From assembly GCA_973895155.1 (NCBI GenBank), contig OZ316891.1, positions 2,666,001 through 2,730,000 of the forward strand: a stretch of DNA of 64,000 nucleotides. The letters are read 5' to 3'. Position numbers and translations under genes: made by a program. Each line of letters begins with the position of its first letter. Within the stretch, counting starts at the first letter, position 1. The notes under the pieces were generated by a model. The model worked only from the letters and a program-made list of their open reading frames with translations. It was not told where the DNA came from and searched no databases. The stretch is from Marsupella aquatica (Eukaryota > Marchantiophyta). Below, in pieces: positions 23,974 to 34,696 of the stretch.

Positions 23974-26580
23974 GAGTTCGTTTCAACCTGTCGTAGTCAT
24001 ACTAGGAGGAATTCGACTTCTAGTCGATGAAACAAACAACCCACTGGGTTCAAGTTCTCTGTATATATATGCTGAAAGCTCCCCTATGCGTAGCTCAGGG
24101 TTGCCGAGTGGAAAAGACAGGGTGTCTCATGCGTCAGATATTTATAGATGCGTTAGATTTGATATGATACTTCTCTGCGTGTAACATTCGGGAAATTGTG
24201 GTTGTAGACATGTACCTTAGTGGTTTGGCCAGTAGGTAGTTGCAACTGGTGTCAGGTATGAGAAAATTTGGCTTCCCCTGCCAGTTGTGTGCAATAGTGA
24301 ATTTGGTTTATGAATCCTTGAATTATCAACCAGTCGCTGTGCGTAGTGAGGCCCTCTTCATCTATTGTGATCATTGCATATACAGAGAAGCTCCTCAACA
24401 AAATTACAAGACATGCACTCGGAGTATGTCCTTCTCCTGCTTAGTCGATGAGGAACTGTGCTTTAAAGTATTTCAGTATATGGCTGATGACTTGGCTCCG
24501 TGGAGTTATTCTGCCTGGTGTGTGGTTAAAGTCTTTTGTTCCTGGAGGGCTGTCAATGTGTGTAAGAGTCCCCGTTATTCTTGTTTAATTCAGAGATGAA
24601 ACAGGTCCTAATGCAACTCGCAGTGCGTGTGAGACAGCGAACAGGTACTTTGAAATCTTCCCAACTGTACATTTCCCCGCCGTATTTTTTATTAGGTCGG
24701 TGAGGATCTTTTTACCTCACGTTTGGGTATCTGAGATCTTTATAGAGCTTTTCAGAGGTAGTGGCCCAACAGGTATTTTCTTTTTTCTCTGTTGGGTGTT
24801 CGGACTGATTCACACTTTCTGCGTCCATCCTCTTAAATCAAAGACCTACGAGTATTCATTCTCTTTGCTTTATATGTGATCTGGACCATCTGAGATGCTT
24901 ATGTATCAGATGGGCTGAAGTCGTGAGATCACCAATCCCGTCATCTTACCCGTCGGCTCTTTTCATAGATTTACATTGTTGCTCTTTGTCACTCGAGTGT
25001 AAACTGTAGCTATTGTACGCAAACTGGAACTTGAGAGAACCGATGCTCACAGCTCCCGTTCAAGAGCTCTTCTGCTCTGAATCCTTGTATGACAGACTCA
25101 ACTCAGCAAACCTCGTTTGTGCACATTCGTAAAGGCTTCCTTGCATGCAGCGGACAGTTGTATAACTGGACTTGTAGACCCACTTCATGAGAAGATAGAC
25201 AGGAAGATTCGTGGAAGAATTCAAGAAGACGATATCATTAGAACATGGTCTCGAAAAGGGAGCTAAGGTCGGGGTTAAAGAACAAAGAATTATTTTACAA
25301 AACGACAGCGGACCCATCGAACTGAGAACTTGCCGAAATCATAACTTTGTCAGCTTAATGTAGTATTGTATGATTAAATCCTGGTAATGGAAGGACGATG
25401 ATTAATTTTGCTTTGCTTGATGTTGTTAGCTCTTTCCTTTGTGGCCGTGGAGATCTTTCTCTGGAAAGCGGCACCAGGGACGTCAGGTATTCCCCAAAAT
25501 CAATTGTTGAGTCTGACAAGCTGATAACAGGCAGGATAGTTCTTGCAGGAGTTCGACTACCAAGTTAAGTTCCATGTTCTTAAAGCAACGGCTCTTACAA
25601 CCCAAAACAGATGTCAACTGATCCGTCACAACTAAGATGAGAACTTATGACCTGATATAGAGACGTCCAGAGTTCTAATGAACTGATATTTTAGATCTCA
25701 GGTTTTGGTCCATAGTCAGCAACGCAGCTGGTCTTACATTTAAGCCATGAGAACTTCAGTAAATGAAACCGGCTTCCGCTGTTACGATGTCTTGAAAAAC
25801 TCCGTTTTCAGCGAAATCCGTGGGCAGTCATCAAACAATTGGTGCGGTTCGGTTCGGTATGAAAGGCTACACATGCTCTATCATTGAGGAGTGTTTTTGG
25901 GTATGTAGATAGCTGACAAGTAATGAGATTGTGATGTACAGTGAGCTATTTGAGGTTACAGTCCAGAAACTTCACCCACATTAAAGATATTTGTAAAGTG
26001 AGACCCAAGTTTGAGGGACGGATTGTGCTAACCACAGATGATCAGTCAAGATGTGATGATAATCGAAAAGTGATTCGGGTGGACAGAAGGAGCTTGAGTT
26101 AACAGCGAAGCCAGACTTGTAAAATGCAATAGGATGAATTGCATTGACTAAAATTTCAATGGCACGGCAACCAACTGCACTGAATCTCAGAAAAAACGAA
26201 GGGGTGGGGGGGCTGTTTTGTGTTGGGGGGGGGAGTAGCAGACTACCAGTACCCGTACCCCCATGGAACCAGTCGAGACCTTGCTGTTGTGCCTCTATGC
26301 ACGCTATAAAGCTTCCAAAGGCTCGCCCAGAAATCCCGAACTACTATTGATCTTATCTGAGTGCCCTCTCTCGGGTTGGGGACGGAGCTCTCGTTTCCGC
26401 TGGCTATGGCGCCGGCATGGCAGCGAGGCGCGACGTCCTCCCGGGATGGTCATGGCACGATGAAGACGGCCTGCGGGAGCTAGCCAGCTCTCCTGCTATG
26501 GAGAGCACTTCGGCTCTGTGCTACAACGCGGGCCTCCCCAAACTAATACTAAGACCGACATCACACCAACACCAACACCA
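23974..26580. other. 3' UTR of PMI1-like gene and intergenic DNA
   Basis: The first few hundred bases are probably 3' UTR. No conserved exon is seen after that. G-rich runs occur at 26200-26235. Confidence 0.5.
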
Positions 26581-26589
26581 ATCATGATG

Positions 26590-27110
26590 TCCACTGACTC
26601 TCCGCAGCGTTTGCGTTTGTCGCCAATCATGATCTCCAATGTACTACGCAGCGTTTGTGTTTGTCACCCGTGTGGGTGGGGTTGTGCTGGTTGTCTTGCT
26701 ATGTCGTGTGGGCAGATTGATTTCCCGTAGTGTTGATTAGGTTGAAATTCTGATGTTGGACATGAGATCCTCCGCATTTGTGTTCGTCAACCGACCGCGT
26801 GCGAGGACTTGTTCTGGTTGTCTTCCTATGACGTCATATGGGCTGATTGATTTCCCGCGGTGCTGATGTGGTTGAAGCCCTGACGTTGGAGATGAGATCC
26901 AAGCCTGTGTGTCTGTCACCCCCGTGCAAGGAGTTGTTTTGGCTGTCTTCCTATGTCGTATGGGCCGATTGATTTCCGTAGGCTGATGTGGTTGAAACCC
27001 TGATGTTGGAGATCAGACCCTTGCATGTTGTGGTTTGGACAGGTTAGGGTTGTACAGCCTGGTGTTCTGTTCACGGATCGATGTTGGAGATGAGTCCCTT
27101 GCATCTTGTG
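26590..27110. repeat. Tandem repeat, about 120-130 bp period, four degenerate copies
   Basis: gctgatgtggttgaa.ccctga(c/t)gttggagat recurs at about 26732 (variant), 26862 and 26982, and ends partially at 27079. Each is preceded by tcttcctatg.cgt(c)atatgggc.gattgattt and by c.tttgtgtt.gtc at the unit start. Open frames here are repeat artefacts. Confidence 0.8.
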
Positions 27111-27202
27111 GTCTGTGCAGTTTAAGGGTTCTACCGCTCGCTGTTCTGTTTACCGATTACAGTTTGATTTTTTGTTTAGAAATAATTTGTTTAGAGAAAA
27201 CT

Positions 27203-27450
27203 GATCCTTGTGGCACCGATTGGTTGGGTTTTTACTGATCCTTGTAGCACCGATTGGTTGGGTTTTTCTGTAGAATGAATCTTTCTGTAGAGACAAATGA
27301 TCCTTGTAGCAATGAGTAGGTGTGTGTTTTTCTTCCTTAGAAAGAATCCTTCTTTAGAGACAAATGATCCTTGTAGCAATGATTAGGTGTGTTTTTTTCT
27401 TTAGAAAGAATCCTTCTTCAGAGGCAAATGATCCTTGTAGCAGTTCGCCT
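27203..27450. repeat. Second tandem array: 34-bp then about 65-bp units
   Basis: gatccttgtagca occurs at 27203 (tgtggca variant), 27237, 27299, 27366 and 27430. The first two units carry ccgattggttgggttttt. The later ones carry atgagtaggtgtg or atgattaggtgtg plus agaaagaatccttctt.agag. The change of unit length inside one array suggests expansion of a composite unit. Confidence 0.8.
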
Positions 27451-28550
27451 CACGTACGGTCGCCACTCTATGCAGCCTGATCTCTGGTCTTGTTCGAATT
27501 AATCGATCTGTCCGTCGCAGTTTGAGAGAACATGAACATTACATCAATAGCACCGTGTTGTTAAGCCAACTCAATGCATCTTGACAGAACTTCGGTTGAT
27601 GTGTCTGTCCATCGGCATTGCACACTGTTTGACATATCCGGGAAGATGCTTTAAACTTTTGCTGCCTGTCGATCCGTCTTAACAATGATTGGAAATGTTA
27701 GCAATGATCACTGCTACATTACACACTTACCCAATTCGTGAAGACTGAAATCAGAGTCAGAAATTTCATTCCATCACTTATGTGCTGTGGATACGCATCC
27801 ATCTTAGTGATAAGGGTCTCACTCCGCTCATGTCAGGTTCATCAGTAATCAGCACACTAAAGGGTATGTAGTTCCCAAGAGCGAACCTCCAGAAGAGTCG
27901 GGATAATTGCCAGAAAAAGACTACTTCTCGACGCTCGGGCTCGTTACACCCATCAGTATGAATAGAAAGATAGTTGAATTCAAGTGGTCAGAAGTTCGCA
28001 CCCAGACAGGATGAATGAAAGATGACTGATTTCAGAGGGAGTGTTTCGAAGGTGCGGTATCCAGGAGAGCAAACGACTTCCTTCCATCACAGTTTTCGAA
28101 GAGAGCAAAACCACTTCCATCACCGTTGTCCGAGAGAGGAAACCACATCCATCACCTTCTGTCTAACACAGACGAGTGGAGCCTTGAACCTTGTGAAGCC
28201 TGAATCACCACAATCTACTCAAAATTGCAAAGGATATTGGGCTTCCTGCTTAGCCATTTGGTGTGATTTTTCCTCCCATGATAATTTTGTTGTATCTGCA
28301 TAGAGGAGCCAGACAAATGATTTGATAGGAGCTAGTTGCAAGCTCGTTCGTGAGGAAGAGTCTTTTTTGGATTTGGGACACTCTCCCTAATGTCTGTGCT
28401 GCTTGGTCCTGCATTGGTCTTGCCCATAAAGAAGTAGCAATTCTATAAGAATGTCCTCCTCTGTCTTCCATTGCAAAAACTTATTGCCCATTGCTTTAAT
28501 TTCTCTCCCCTTGATTATACCAATTGAGCTCAATATCGGTGTGTTGCACA
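27451..28550. other. Intergenic DNA, no gene seen
   Basis: Short Ser/His-rich open frames only; no family resemblance. Words such as gagagcaaa and cacttccatcac recur around 28070-28160 in three short imperfect copies. Confidence 0.45.
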
Positions 28551-28552
28551 AA

Positions 28553-29065
28553 AAATGTCGTGTTGGCCAAGATGTCGTGTCGGTCAAGATGTCGTTAAGA
28601 AAAAAGAAGTCATTTTGCCCAAGATGTTGTTATGTGAAGATGTTGTTAAGAAAAAAGATGTCGTGTAACCCAAGATGTCGTTATGTGAAAGATGTCACCA
28701 AGAAAAAAAATATCGTTAAGAATAAAGAAGTTGTGTCACCAAAGACGTCGTTATGTGAAAGATGTCATCAAGTAATAAAATGTCATCGAGTAAAAAGATG
28801 TCGTGGCACCAAAGATGTACATTGTTATGTCAAAGATGTAGTGAAGTAAAAAGATGTAGTGAAGTAAAAAGATGTAGTGGTGCCAAAGATGTAGTGAAGT
28901 AAAAGATGTCGAGAAGTAAAAAAATACCGTGGCGCAAAAGATGTTGTATCATGTAAAATGTCGTGAAGTAAAAAGATGTCATGATGCCAAAGATGTTGTC
29001 AAGTAAACAATGGTGTTATGTCAAAATGTCGCAAAGTAAAAAGATGTTGAGGCGCCTAAGATGTT
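28553..29065. repeat. AAGATGTCGT-type minisatellite (short degenerate units)
   Basis: About 500 bp are built from variants of aagatgt(c/t)gt, tatgt(g/c)aaagatgt and aagtaaaa, with irregular spacing of roughly 15-40 bp. The long Lys/Arg/Cys/Val open frame at 28451-28849 is produced by this array and is not a gene. Confidence 0.8.
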
Positions 29066-29069
29066 GGAG

Positions 29070-29400
29070 GTTTGGAGGTTTTGTTATTTTGTCTCCTTAG
29101 AATTGGAGAGAGGAGGGAGAGAGGAGCGCAGGGAAGAGGGCAGCACAGCGCGGGGGGGGGGGAGAGCGACAGGTGGTTGCACCGCTGTGCATTGAGGGCC
29201 AGGGTTGCGGGGAGAGAAATGGAGGACAGTTTTTCCAGCTTTATTCCTTTCTTTTTACAGTTTTGGTACTTCCCACCCAAAACGTCATGTTAAATTCAAA
29301 TGATGGTCACGCCATTTTTTGGTGCCATAATGTATTATATGTTTTGATAGAGATAACAAAAAGCAAAAGCAGTTAACAGGAGACCTTAATTTCTTCTAAT
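29070..29400. repeat. Purine-rich island plus AT-rich tail, copy 1 of a dispersed repeat
   Basis: A G/A-rich core (29095-29230, including a run of about ten G near 29152-29162) is followed by cccacccaaaa, ttcaaatgatg, gtcacgccatttttt and a tattatat stretch. The same order occurs at 30010-30500. Confidence 0.6.
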
Positions 29401-29999
29401 TGCAAACATTTACAAAGGGTCTCATAATGGAAAGTGAAAATTTTGAGCTATGTTCATATCCTCCAATGCACACATGGATAGTTTTCTTGGAGATAAAATG
29501 CGGAAAAAATAGGCCTTTACAATGGCCTTCAAATAAGATAATCTATCTTTTATCACTTTCCTAGCTTAATGCCCTTCATGAATTTACTTTTTACACCTAA
29601 TTTCAGGGCATTTATCAATAAAAATGCACATTCAAAATAAGGATCGCCACATTCTTTTATTTCTCCTCTGCTTTTACTAAAGTAAGGAAAATGAAAATAT
29701 TTTACTCTTCAGGTGTGTTAACTTCCTATTACCTGATTATGAGCGATATTAACTCTCAAAACTTGAGCTAAAACCCTTGTTTTGAGGCATTATGGTTAAC
29801 AATGTTCTCTAAAATGTATGTTTATAGAGACTAAATGTTCTGTGGTTTGACTGGATTTTCTTCTACACCGTGTTAGGTACAACTTACCTCAATCACAACA
29901 ATTCACAATTTTTGTACCCTTTCCCTTGTAAAGAACTCTTTGACCACGACTAAAATCTAGTACCCTCTGACCTTAAAATCCAATGGTCTTCCTTACTGA

Positions 30000-30560
30000 G
30001 TGTGAACTCCAGCGCCATTAAGGCAGGGCAGGGCTGGAGGAGGAGGAGGGACTCGGGCAAGGCAAGGCAAGGCCGCGGCGAGGGAGCTGGAGTCAAGGGA
30101 GGAAAGGCGAGGCGAGGGAGGGGGGGGGCAAGACAGAGGCGAGGGGCAGGCAAGGGAGGGAGCAGGAGTTGGGGCGAGGACGGAGGGTTGCCGACGGTGG
30201 GCTTGTCGGGGCTCATCAAGGGAGGGAGCAAGGTCATGGGGGGAGGGAGCAAGGTAGTCGGGGCTTGTTGGGGAGGGAGCAAGATCGCGACACGGTTGGG
30301 CTTGTCGGGGCGCTGCAGAGTCAAGGTGCTGGAGGGATACCGGGGTCACCGTGGGATGTTTTGTGCACTCGGGTTTTTTTTTGCTGTTTATAGTTTCCAC
30401 TTTTTTTGTGTCAACTTTTTCCACCCAAAATGCCCCGCCATTTTGAATGATGACCACGAAAAAAATGCACAACTTTGTATTATAGTCTTTAATAGCTTTT
30501 GATATCATTATAATACTATACAATAATATTGTAGTACCTGCAATAGTAGAAAGTATCATA
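30000..30560. repeat. Purine-rich island plus AT-rich tail, copy 2
   Basis: 30030-30330 is G/A-rich low complexity with gggagggagcaagg.. repeated at least three times (30221, 30241, 30274) and a run of about ten G near 30119. It is followed by ccacccaaaatgcc, ttgaatgatgaccacg and tgtattatag, parallel to 29270-29345. A shorter third relative with ttgaatgacaaccattgc and gtaatatag lies at 30777-30825. The Pro-rich minus-strand frames (29950-30565) come from this composition. Confidence 0.65.
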
Positions 30561-30825
30561 TACATTAAATGTACCTTTGTACTTCTTGTGTATGGATAAG
30601 TGATGTCCTTGATACTCCTGCATGTGCATTAGCTCCTCTTTTTTGGTGTCCCATTTGATTCCCCATTTGTTTGGAATGCACTTGATTCACTTTTGGTGCA
30701 CACTAAATTTAATATAGCTGTGATTCTTTCTGTTTGCTAGGATTAACTTTTTTGGAATTTTTTTGGACACTGCAAATTTGAATGACAACCATTGCAAAGA
30801 AAGGGCTCAACAGTGTAATATAGTT

Positions 30826-32264
30826 TAGGATTATCGCAATGACAGCCCAGAAATTATGTTGCTTATGTCGCAAACATGAATGTTTGCTTTTGTTATTGTA
30901 AAAAATAAGATTTTTCGTGTTTGTGGCTGGTTGTGCTGATTTGACACAACCTCATGGCAGTGAATTTGCAAGGGACCTCTCATGGGGTCCGCACTAAACA
31001 TTTTGGCGCATAAGGTGTAATGACCACGTCTATTTTGCAGGAACGGTACCCCATCACGTATCATTTAGATCAAGTTGTTGTACTGCAAGTGCTTAGAGCA
31101 CCATGAAAACTTGGGCCAAAGAACCATGCTCTCGCTTGAAAAAGAGTTTGATAACAATTTCAAGACTGGTTGGCTGTCAAATATTGAGGCCACCAGCAGA
31201 AGAGTTCAAGCAAGCTCTTCCATACAATGTATCATAGTTTTGGGGTATGTGTGATTAAATAAAACAAAAAAGGAGCTGGCAACCTCATCTTGGATTAGAT
31301 CTTCAAAATACTTGACGATCTTTCTCCATTCCTCCAATTCATGAACATCTGCACCTTGAATACTTCAATGTATATTTGCTGCCATGTTTGCAAGTATCAA
31401 AGGGAGGTGATCTGCCTTCTCAACAATTGCATAAACTGCTTCCTGTCACACACAATCATGCTCACAGGTTAATTTTGCATCTATTGAAATTGCCTCCATT
31501 TTAGATTCTGGGTTACAACATCCAGCCCGGACAACGTTTACTTAACTCAAAGTGACCACTCAAACAAAACGTGTTCATTGTTCTATACCAGAGCACAATT
31601 TGGACTTATGAGCAAGGATGGCAATGGCGGGGTGGTGTCTTTGGTCTCCCATCTACATGGGGTTTGTGAGAATTTGGGATGCCTCCCATGCAGTTGGACG
31701 GGATCTGCACACATCTAGCATCACTCCACAGTTGTGGTATTTGGGTAGTGACTAGATATTTTAGCCATTGCTGGTTCACAACTATCATCCAGTATATTCA
31801 GAACTTTTCAAGTCAATAGCCTTCCTGTGACAGCCTTGAAAAGGAAAGACACTTATGAAAGCTCTAACTTTGCACTTACTTATTGTCCTCTGTGATTGTC
31901 CTTTTACAAGTTTTGGTCCTTTATAGAGAAGAATGCACATTACAGATTTGGGTTCGGGCAAACTTCACTTCTACTGTACTATACTAGTAAAAATGAAAAC
32001 TCTCTTTGGGCCTAGTGGAATGGACTTCAAAGTGAAACCATGCTTCATACAGTGTTGGGGACTGATGATCTTTATTGATGTCCAGTCAAGGTTCTAAGAA
32101 CTTCAGAAGAGCAAGGGAGAAGTTTATACCCCCATCTCGTAGATTTAGGGGCAAAAATTTCAGCCAGCCTGCATAGCTTCCCATAGTACATTCGAACTGG
32201 TAAATCACTAGTGGTTCCATACCTGCACTCATCCTTTTCATGTAGGTTGGGCCGGGAGCAAAAT
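30826..32264. other. Intergenic DNA, no gene seen
   Basis: AT-rich, no conserved exon, no clear repeat boundary. Confidence 0.45.
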
Positions 32265-32803
32265 GAGCTTGTGTAATGATTTGGTGAACCGCAACTTAAA
32301 CTTTTGACCCATGGAGTCTGTTTATGGCTCCCTCCAAACCACAATTCATTTGGTTTTTTTAAGGCAAAAAAAAAATAGAGTTTGTATAATGATTGTTAGG
32401 ATTTACTCTTAGGTCTAGAGTTACGACTGTACCATAGTTAAGGCTAACCTTAGTCGCAGACATGGTTAGGTTAGTCATGCTGTGCACACTCTATAAGCAA
32501 GCGGTGTTTGCTTGGAGAGATGGAACTCAGGCTCATTCTTACGGAGTGAGGGAGAGATAGAGAGAGCTTGCGTTGTGGATGCTTGGTATGGCCGGTCGGC
32601 CTAGAGTGCAGTAAAGCTCTTGTGTGTTCTCGTGGACGTAGCCTCATGTGGAGGTGAACCACGTATCTCTTTGTGTCGACTCTTGTGCGTTGGATGGTTC
32701 ATGGGCTTGCCGTTGCGATTGTCGTCTATGCTCAACAATGATCTCAGTGAACCACAACTTAAAACTTTTGACCCGTGGAGTCTGTTTATGGCTCCCTCCA
32801 AAG
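32265..32803. repeat. Tandem duplication interrupted by a solo LTR
   Basis: Copy 1 begins gagcttgtgtaatgat at 32265 and continues ggtgaaccgcaactta...gagtctgtttatggctccct to about 32337. Copy 2 begins gagtttgtataatgat at 32378-32393, is split by the LTR, and resumes at 32743 with agtgaaccacaactta...gagtctgtttatggctccct. Removing the LTR and one target duplication restores a roughly 115-bp tandem duplication. Confidence 0.8.
32394..32737 (+). mobile_element. Solo LTR, Copia-type, with 5-bp target duplication
   Basis: This 344-bp element starts TGTTAGGATTTACTCTTAGG and ends CTATGCTCAACA, so it has TG...CA ends. It is bounded by a perfect 5-bp duplication, atgat (32389-32393 and 32738-32742). 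A TATA-like tctataag lies in the middle. No internal retroelement region is present, so it is a recombined solo LTR. A relative in reverse orientation lies at 53051-53396. The Copia label rests on size and end sequence, not on a polymerase, and is inferred. Confidence 0.88.
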
Positions 32804-33038
32804 CAGATTATGCTACTTGTTCAAATTTCATACTTATCAAATTTGAATTATATGTTCTTTCAGCCTCCATACAATATGAGCTTCATACTCTAGCTGTGCC
32901 TGGTTGCATAAGTACCTTAACACCCTATGTCAAGGGCATTATGGGCCTCATTTTCACCTCAAAACTCCAACTACTGACCTCATTTTAGGGGGTGTCATAC
33001 TACAAACACTGCAAAGACTGAAAAAGGAAAAAGGGAAT

Positions 33039-33448
33039 ATTGCATTTATCCAGGGTTGCAGTTAGGGTTGAGACAGTACTTTCATCTCTCTATAAGTGCA
33101 CAATCCTGAGAAGAAACATCAGGTGTGCACTTAACATGGATTTGCACTACGTGATAAGTGCAAAAACATAGAAATGTGCAATCATCCTTGGCTCAGTCAG
33201 TGATTCTCACCCAAAATTGTACATCTCTACCCTAAATTTGGTCCCCCCAATAAGTGCAATTCTTACCCTACTCAATGCCACACACTTATCATTAAGTGTA
33301 CTTCAGTGGAATGTGCGCTTATTGATAGGTTTTCTGTACACTTATCAAGGGTTTTCACTTATGAAGTTGTCATTTAGCAAAAGTTTTTTGGACCTATTTG
33401 CAGTTACCAAAGGTACAAATTCCATGGGAAAAATGGTTGAAATAATTT
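33039..33448. repeat. Degenerate short repeats with ataagtgca / cacttatc words
   Basis: Repeated words ataagtgca, gtgcactta and cacttatc occur at least eight times between 33090 and 33370. A 35-bp segment at 33039 (attgcatttatccagggttg) resembles the start of both promoter copies at 33449 and 34338. Confidence 0.5.
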
Positions 33449-33812
33449 CTTGCAGTTATCCAGGGTTCTAACTTATGGAGTGTGCACTTAGAGCAAGACA
33501 ACTGTAAAGTAAGTTTGGAATTCCAAGAGTCACAAGACCGAATGCCATTTGTGGTCAATCAATGGATTCCCTCTCATTTTTCTAGAGTTATGAATGAAAG
33601 TTTAAGCAAAGAGAGTATAGTCTCTCACCACATGTCACATCTCCCAAGAGAAGAACCCAAGAGAAGAAGAGAACTCAAGTCTGGCCAACTTGACTGACGG
33701 ACAGATGGGCGGCATGACATTGCCTAGAAAGCATAGAAACACTGGAGTCCAGTAGCAGAAGGCAGATATACATCAAGTTGTCAATCAATGACAGGCTTTC
33801 CACCAAAACGTT
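33449..33812 (+). pseudogene. CpG-depleted duplicate of the ribophorin II promoter and first codons
   Basis: Aligned by eye to 34338-34720. Shared segments in order are ttgca.ttatcca.ggtt, tatggagtgtgcacttagag, aagaccgaat.ccatt, gagttatgaat.aaag, ctctcacc, ctagaaagc.tag and cagtagcagaa. The end is tcaatcaATGacaggcttt against tcgatcgATGgcagggttt. The duplicate's ATG at 33788 is followed by codons for MTGF, against MAGF in the gene, and then similarity stops. Most CpG in the gene copy are TpG or CpA here. It contains no more of the gene, so it is a decayed promoter fragment rather than a working copy. Confidence 0.8.
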
Positions 33813-33990
33813 TTGGGGCCATTTTCTGGTCCCCCTTACAAAAGTGCCTTAAACCACACCTGCCCATATCAAATTCCCCTACCTACCCAGCTCTTGTTCT
33901 TGGAACAGTGGAGCTCACCTTAACTTCAAAGGTTGACATCCCAACACTCTTACTCATCCCCCCATTCATCTTATTGATAAAGCGCAAACT

Positions 33991-34158
33991 CCAAGCTAGA
34001 TCTAGGTTTCTAGAGTAAAAACTCTAGATTGTAACTCTATGGCCAATCATATGTACAGAAAGACTCATGGCATTCCAAGCTAGATCTAGGTTTCTAGAGT
34101 AAAAACTCTAGATTATAACTCTATGGCCAACCATATGTATGGAAAGACTCACGGGTAT
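33991..34158. repeat. 84-bp tandem duplication with internal palindromes
   Basis: Two near-identical units start ccaagctagatctaggtttc at 33991 and 34075. Each contains ctagatctag (palindrome) and tctagagt-aaaa-actctaga, an 8-bp inverted repeat with a 4-base loop. They sit between the decayed and the real ribophorin II promoter. Confidence 0.88.
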
Positions 34159-34337
34159 GATGTATGTCAAATGATGATCACATATGTATTTGTCATAATT
34201 TCAATTTGCATTAAAAAAATGTACATACAGGCTAGTAAAACCAGAGTTACAGGTTACCCGTCCCATTCATGTGCGTTTAAATTCAGCCAAAACGTGCAAC
34301 AGAGTGCAAGACATAAGGGAAGAACGGACATCTTGCA

Positions 34338-34696
34338 ATTATCCATGGTTGCATTTACGGAGTGTGCACTTAGAGAGAGGTCACTGTACTGTACTGTTAC
34401 TGTTACTGTGAGTTCCGACTTCCGAGAAAAGGTCTTCGAAAGACCGAATTCCATTTTGTGGTCATTCACTCTGTTCCCTCTTCGTTTTCTCGAGTTATGA
34501 ATCGAAAGCTGAAGCGAGGAAGTGTTGTCTCTCACCCCGTCTCACACCTTCCAAGGGACCAAGAGGACTCGAGGCCGGCCGACTGCAAGGACGGACGGGC
34601 ATGCGGGTGGCATTACATCACTTACTACTACTAGAAAGCGTAGGAAGCGCTGGAGCTCAGTAGCAGAAAGCGCGATATCCAGCGAGCTGTCGATCG
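34338..34696 (+). promoter_or_regulatory. Promoter / 5' leader of ribophorin II
   Basis: CpG-rich compared with the DNA to the left, and directly upstream of the ribophorin II start. It includes short repeats gtactgtactgttactgttactgt (34384-34408, described as ctgt repeats). No canonical TATA box is seen. Its boundary is inferred from the duplicate at 33449-33812, which starts at the equivalent base. Confidence 0.5.

Noticed and set aside
28451-28849. 132-codon Lys/Cys/Val-rich open frame
   Set aside because: Produced entirely by the AAGATGTCGT minisatellite; no start context or domain.
26590-29065. CRISPR-like array
   Set aside because: The repeats are degenerate, without uniform spacers or cas genes, and the window is clearly plant nuclear DNA.
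29950-30565. Pro-rich minus-strand open frames (124 and 190 codons)
   Set aside because: Low-complexity purine-rich island read in reverse; composition alone explains them.
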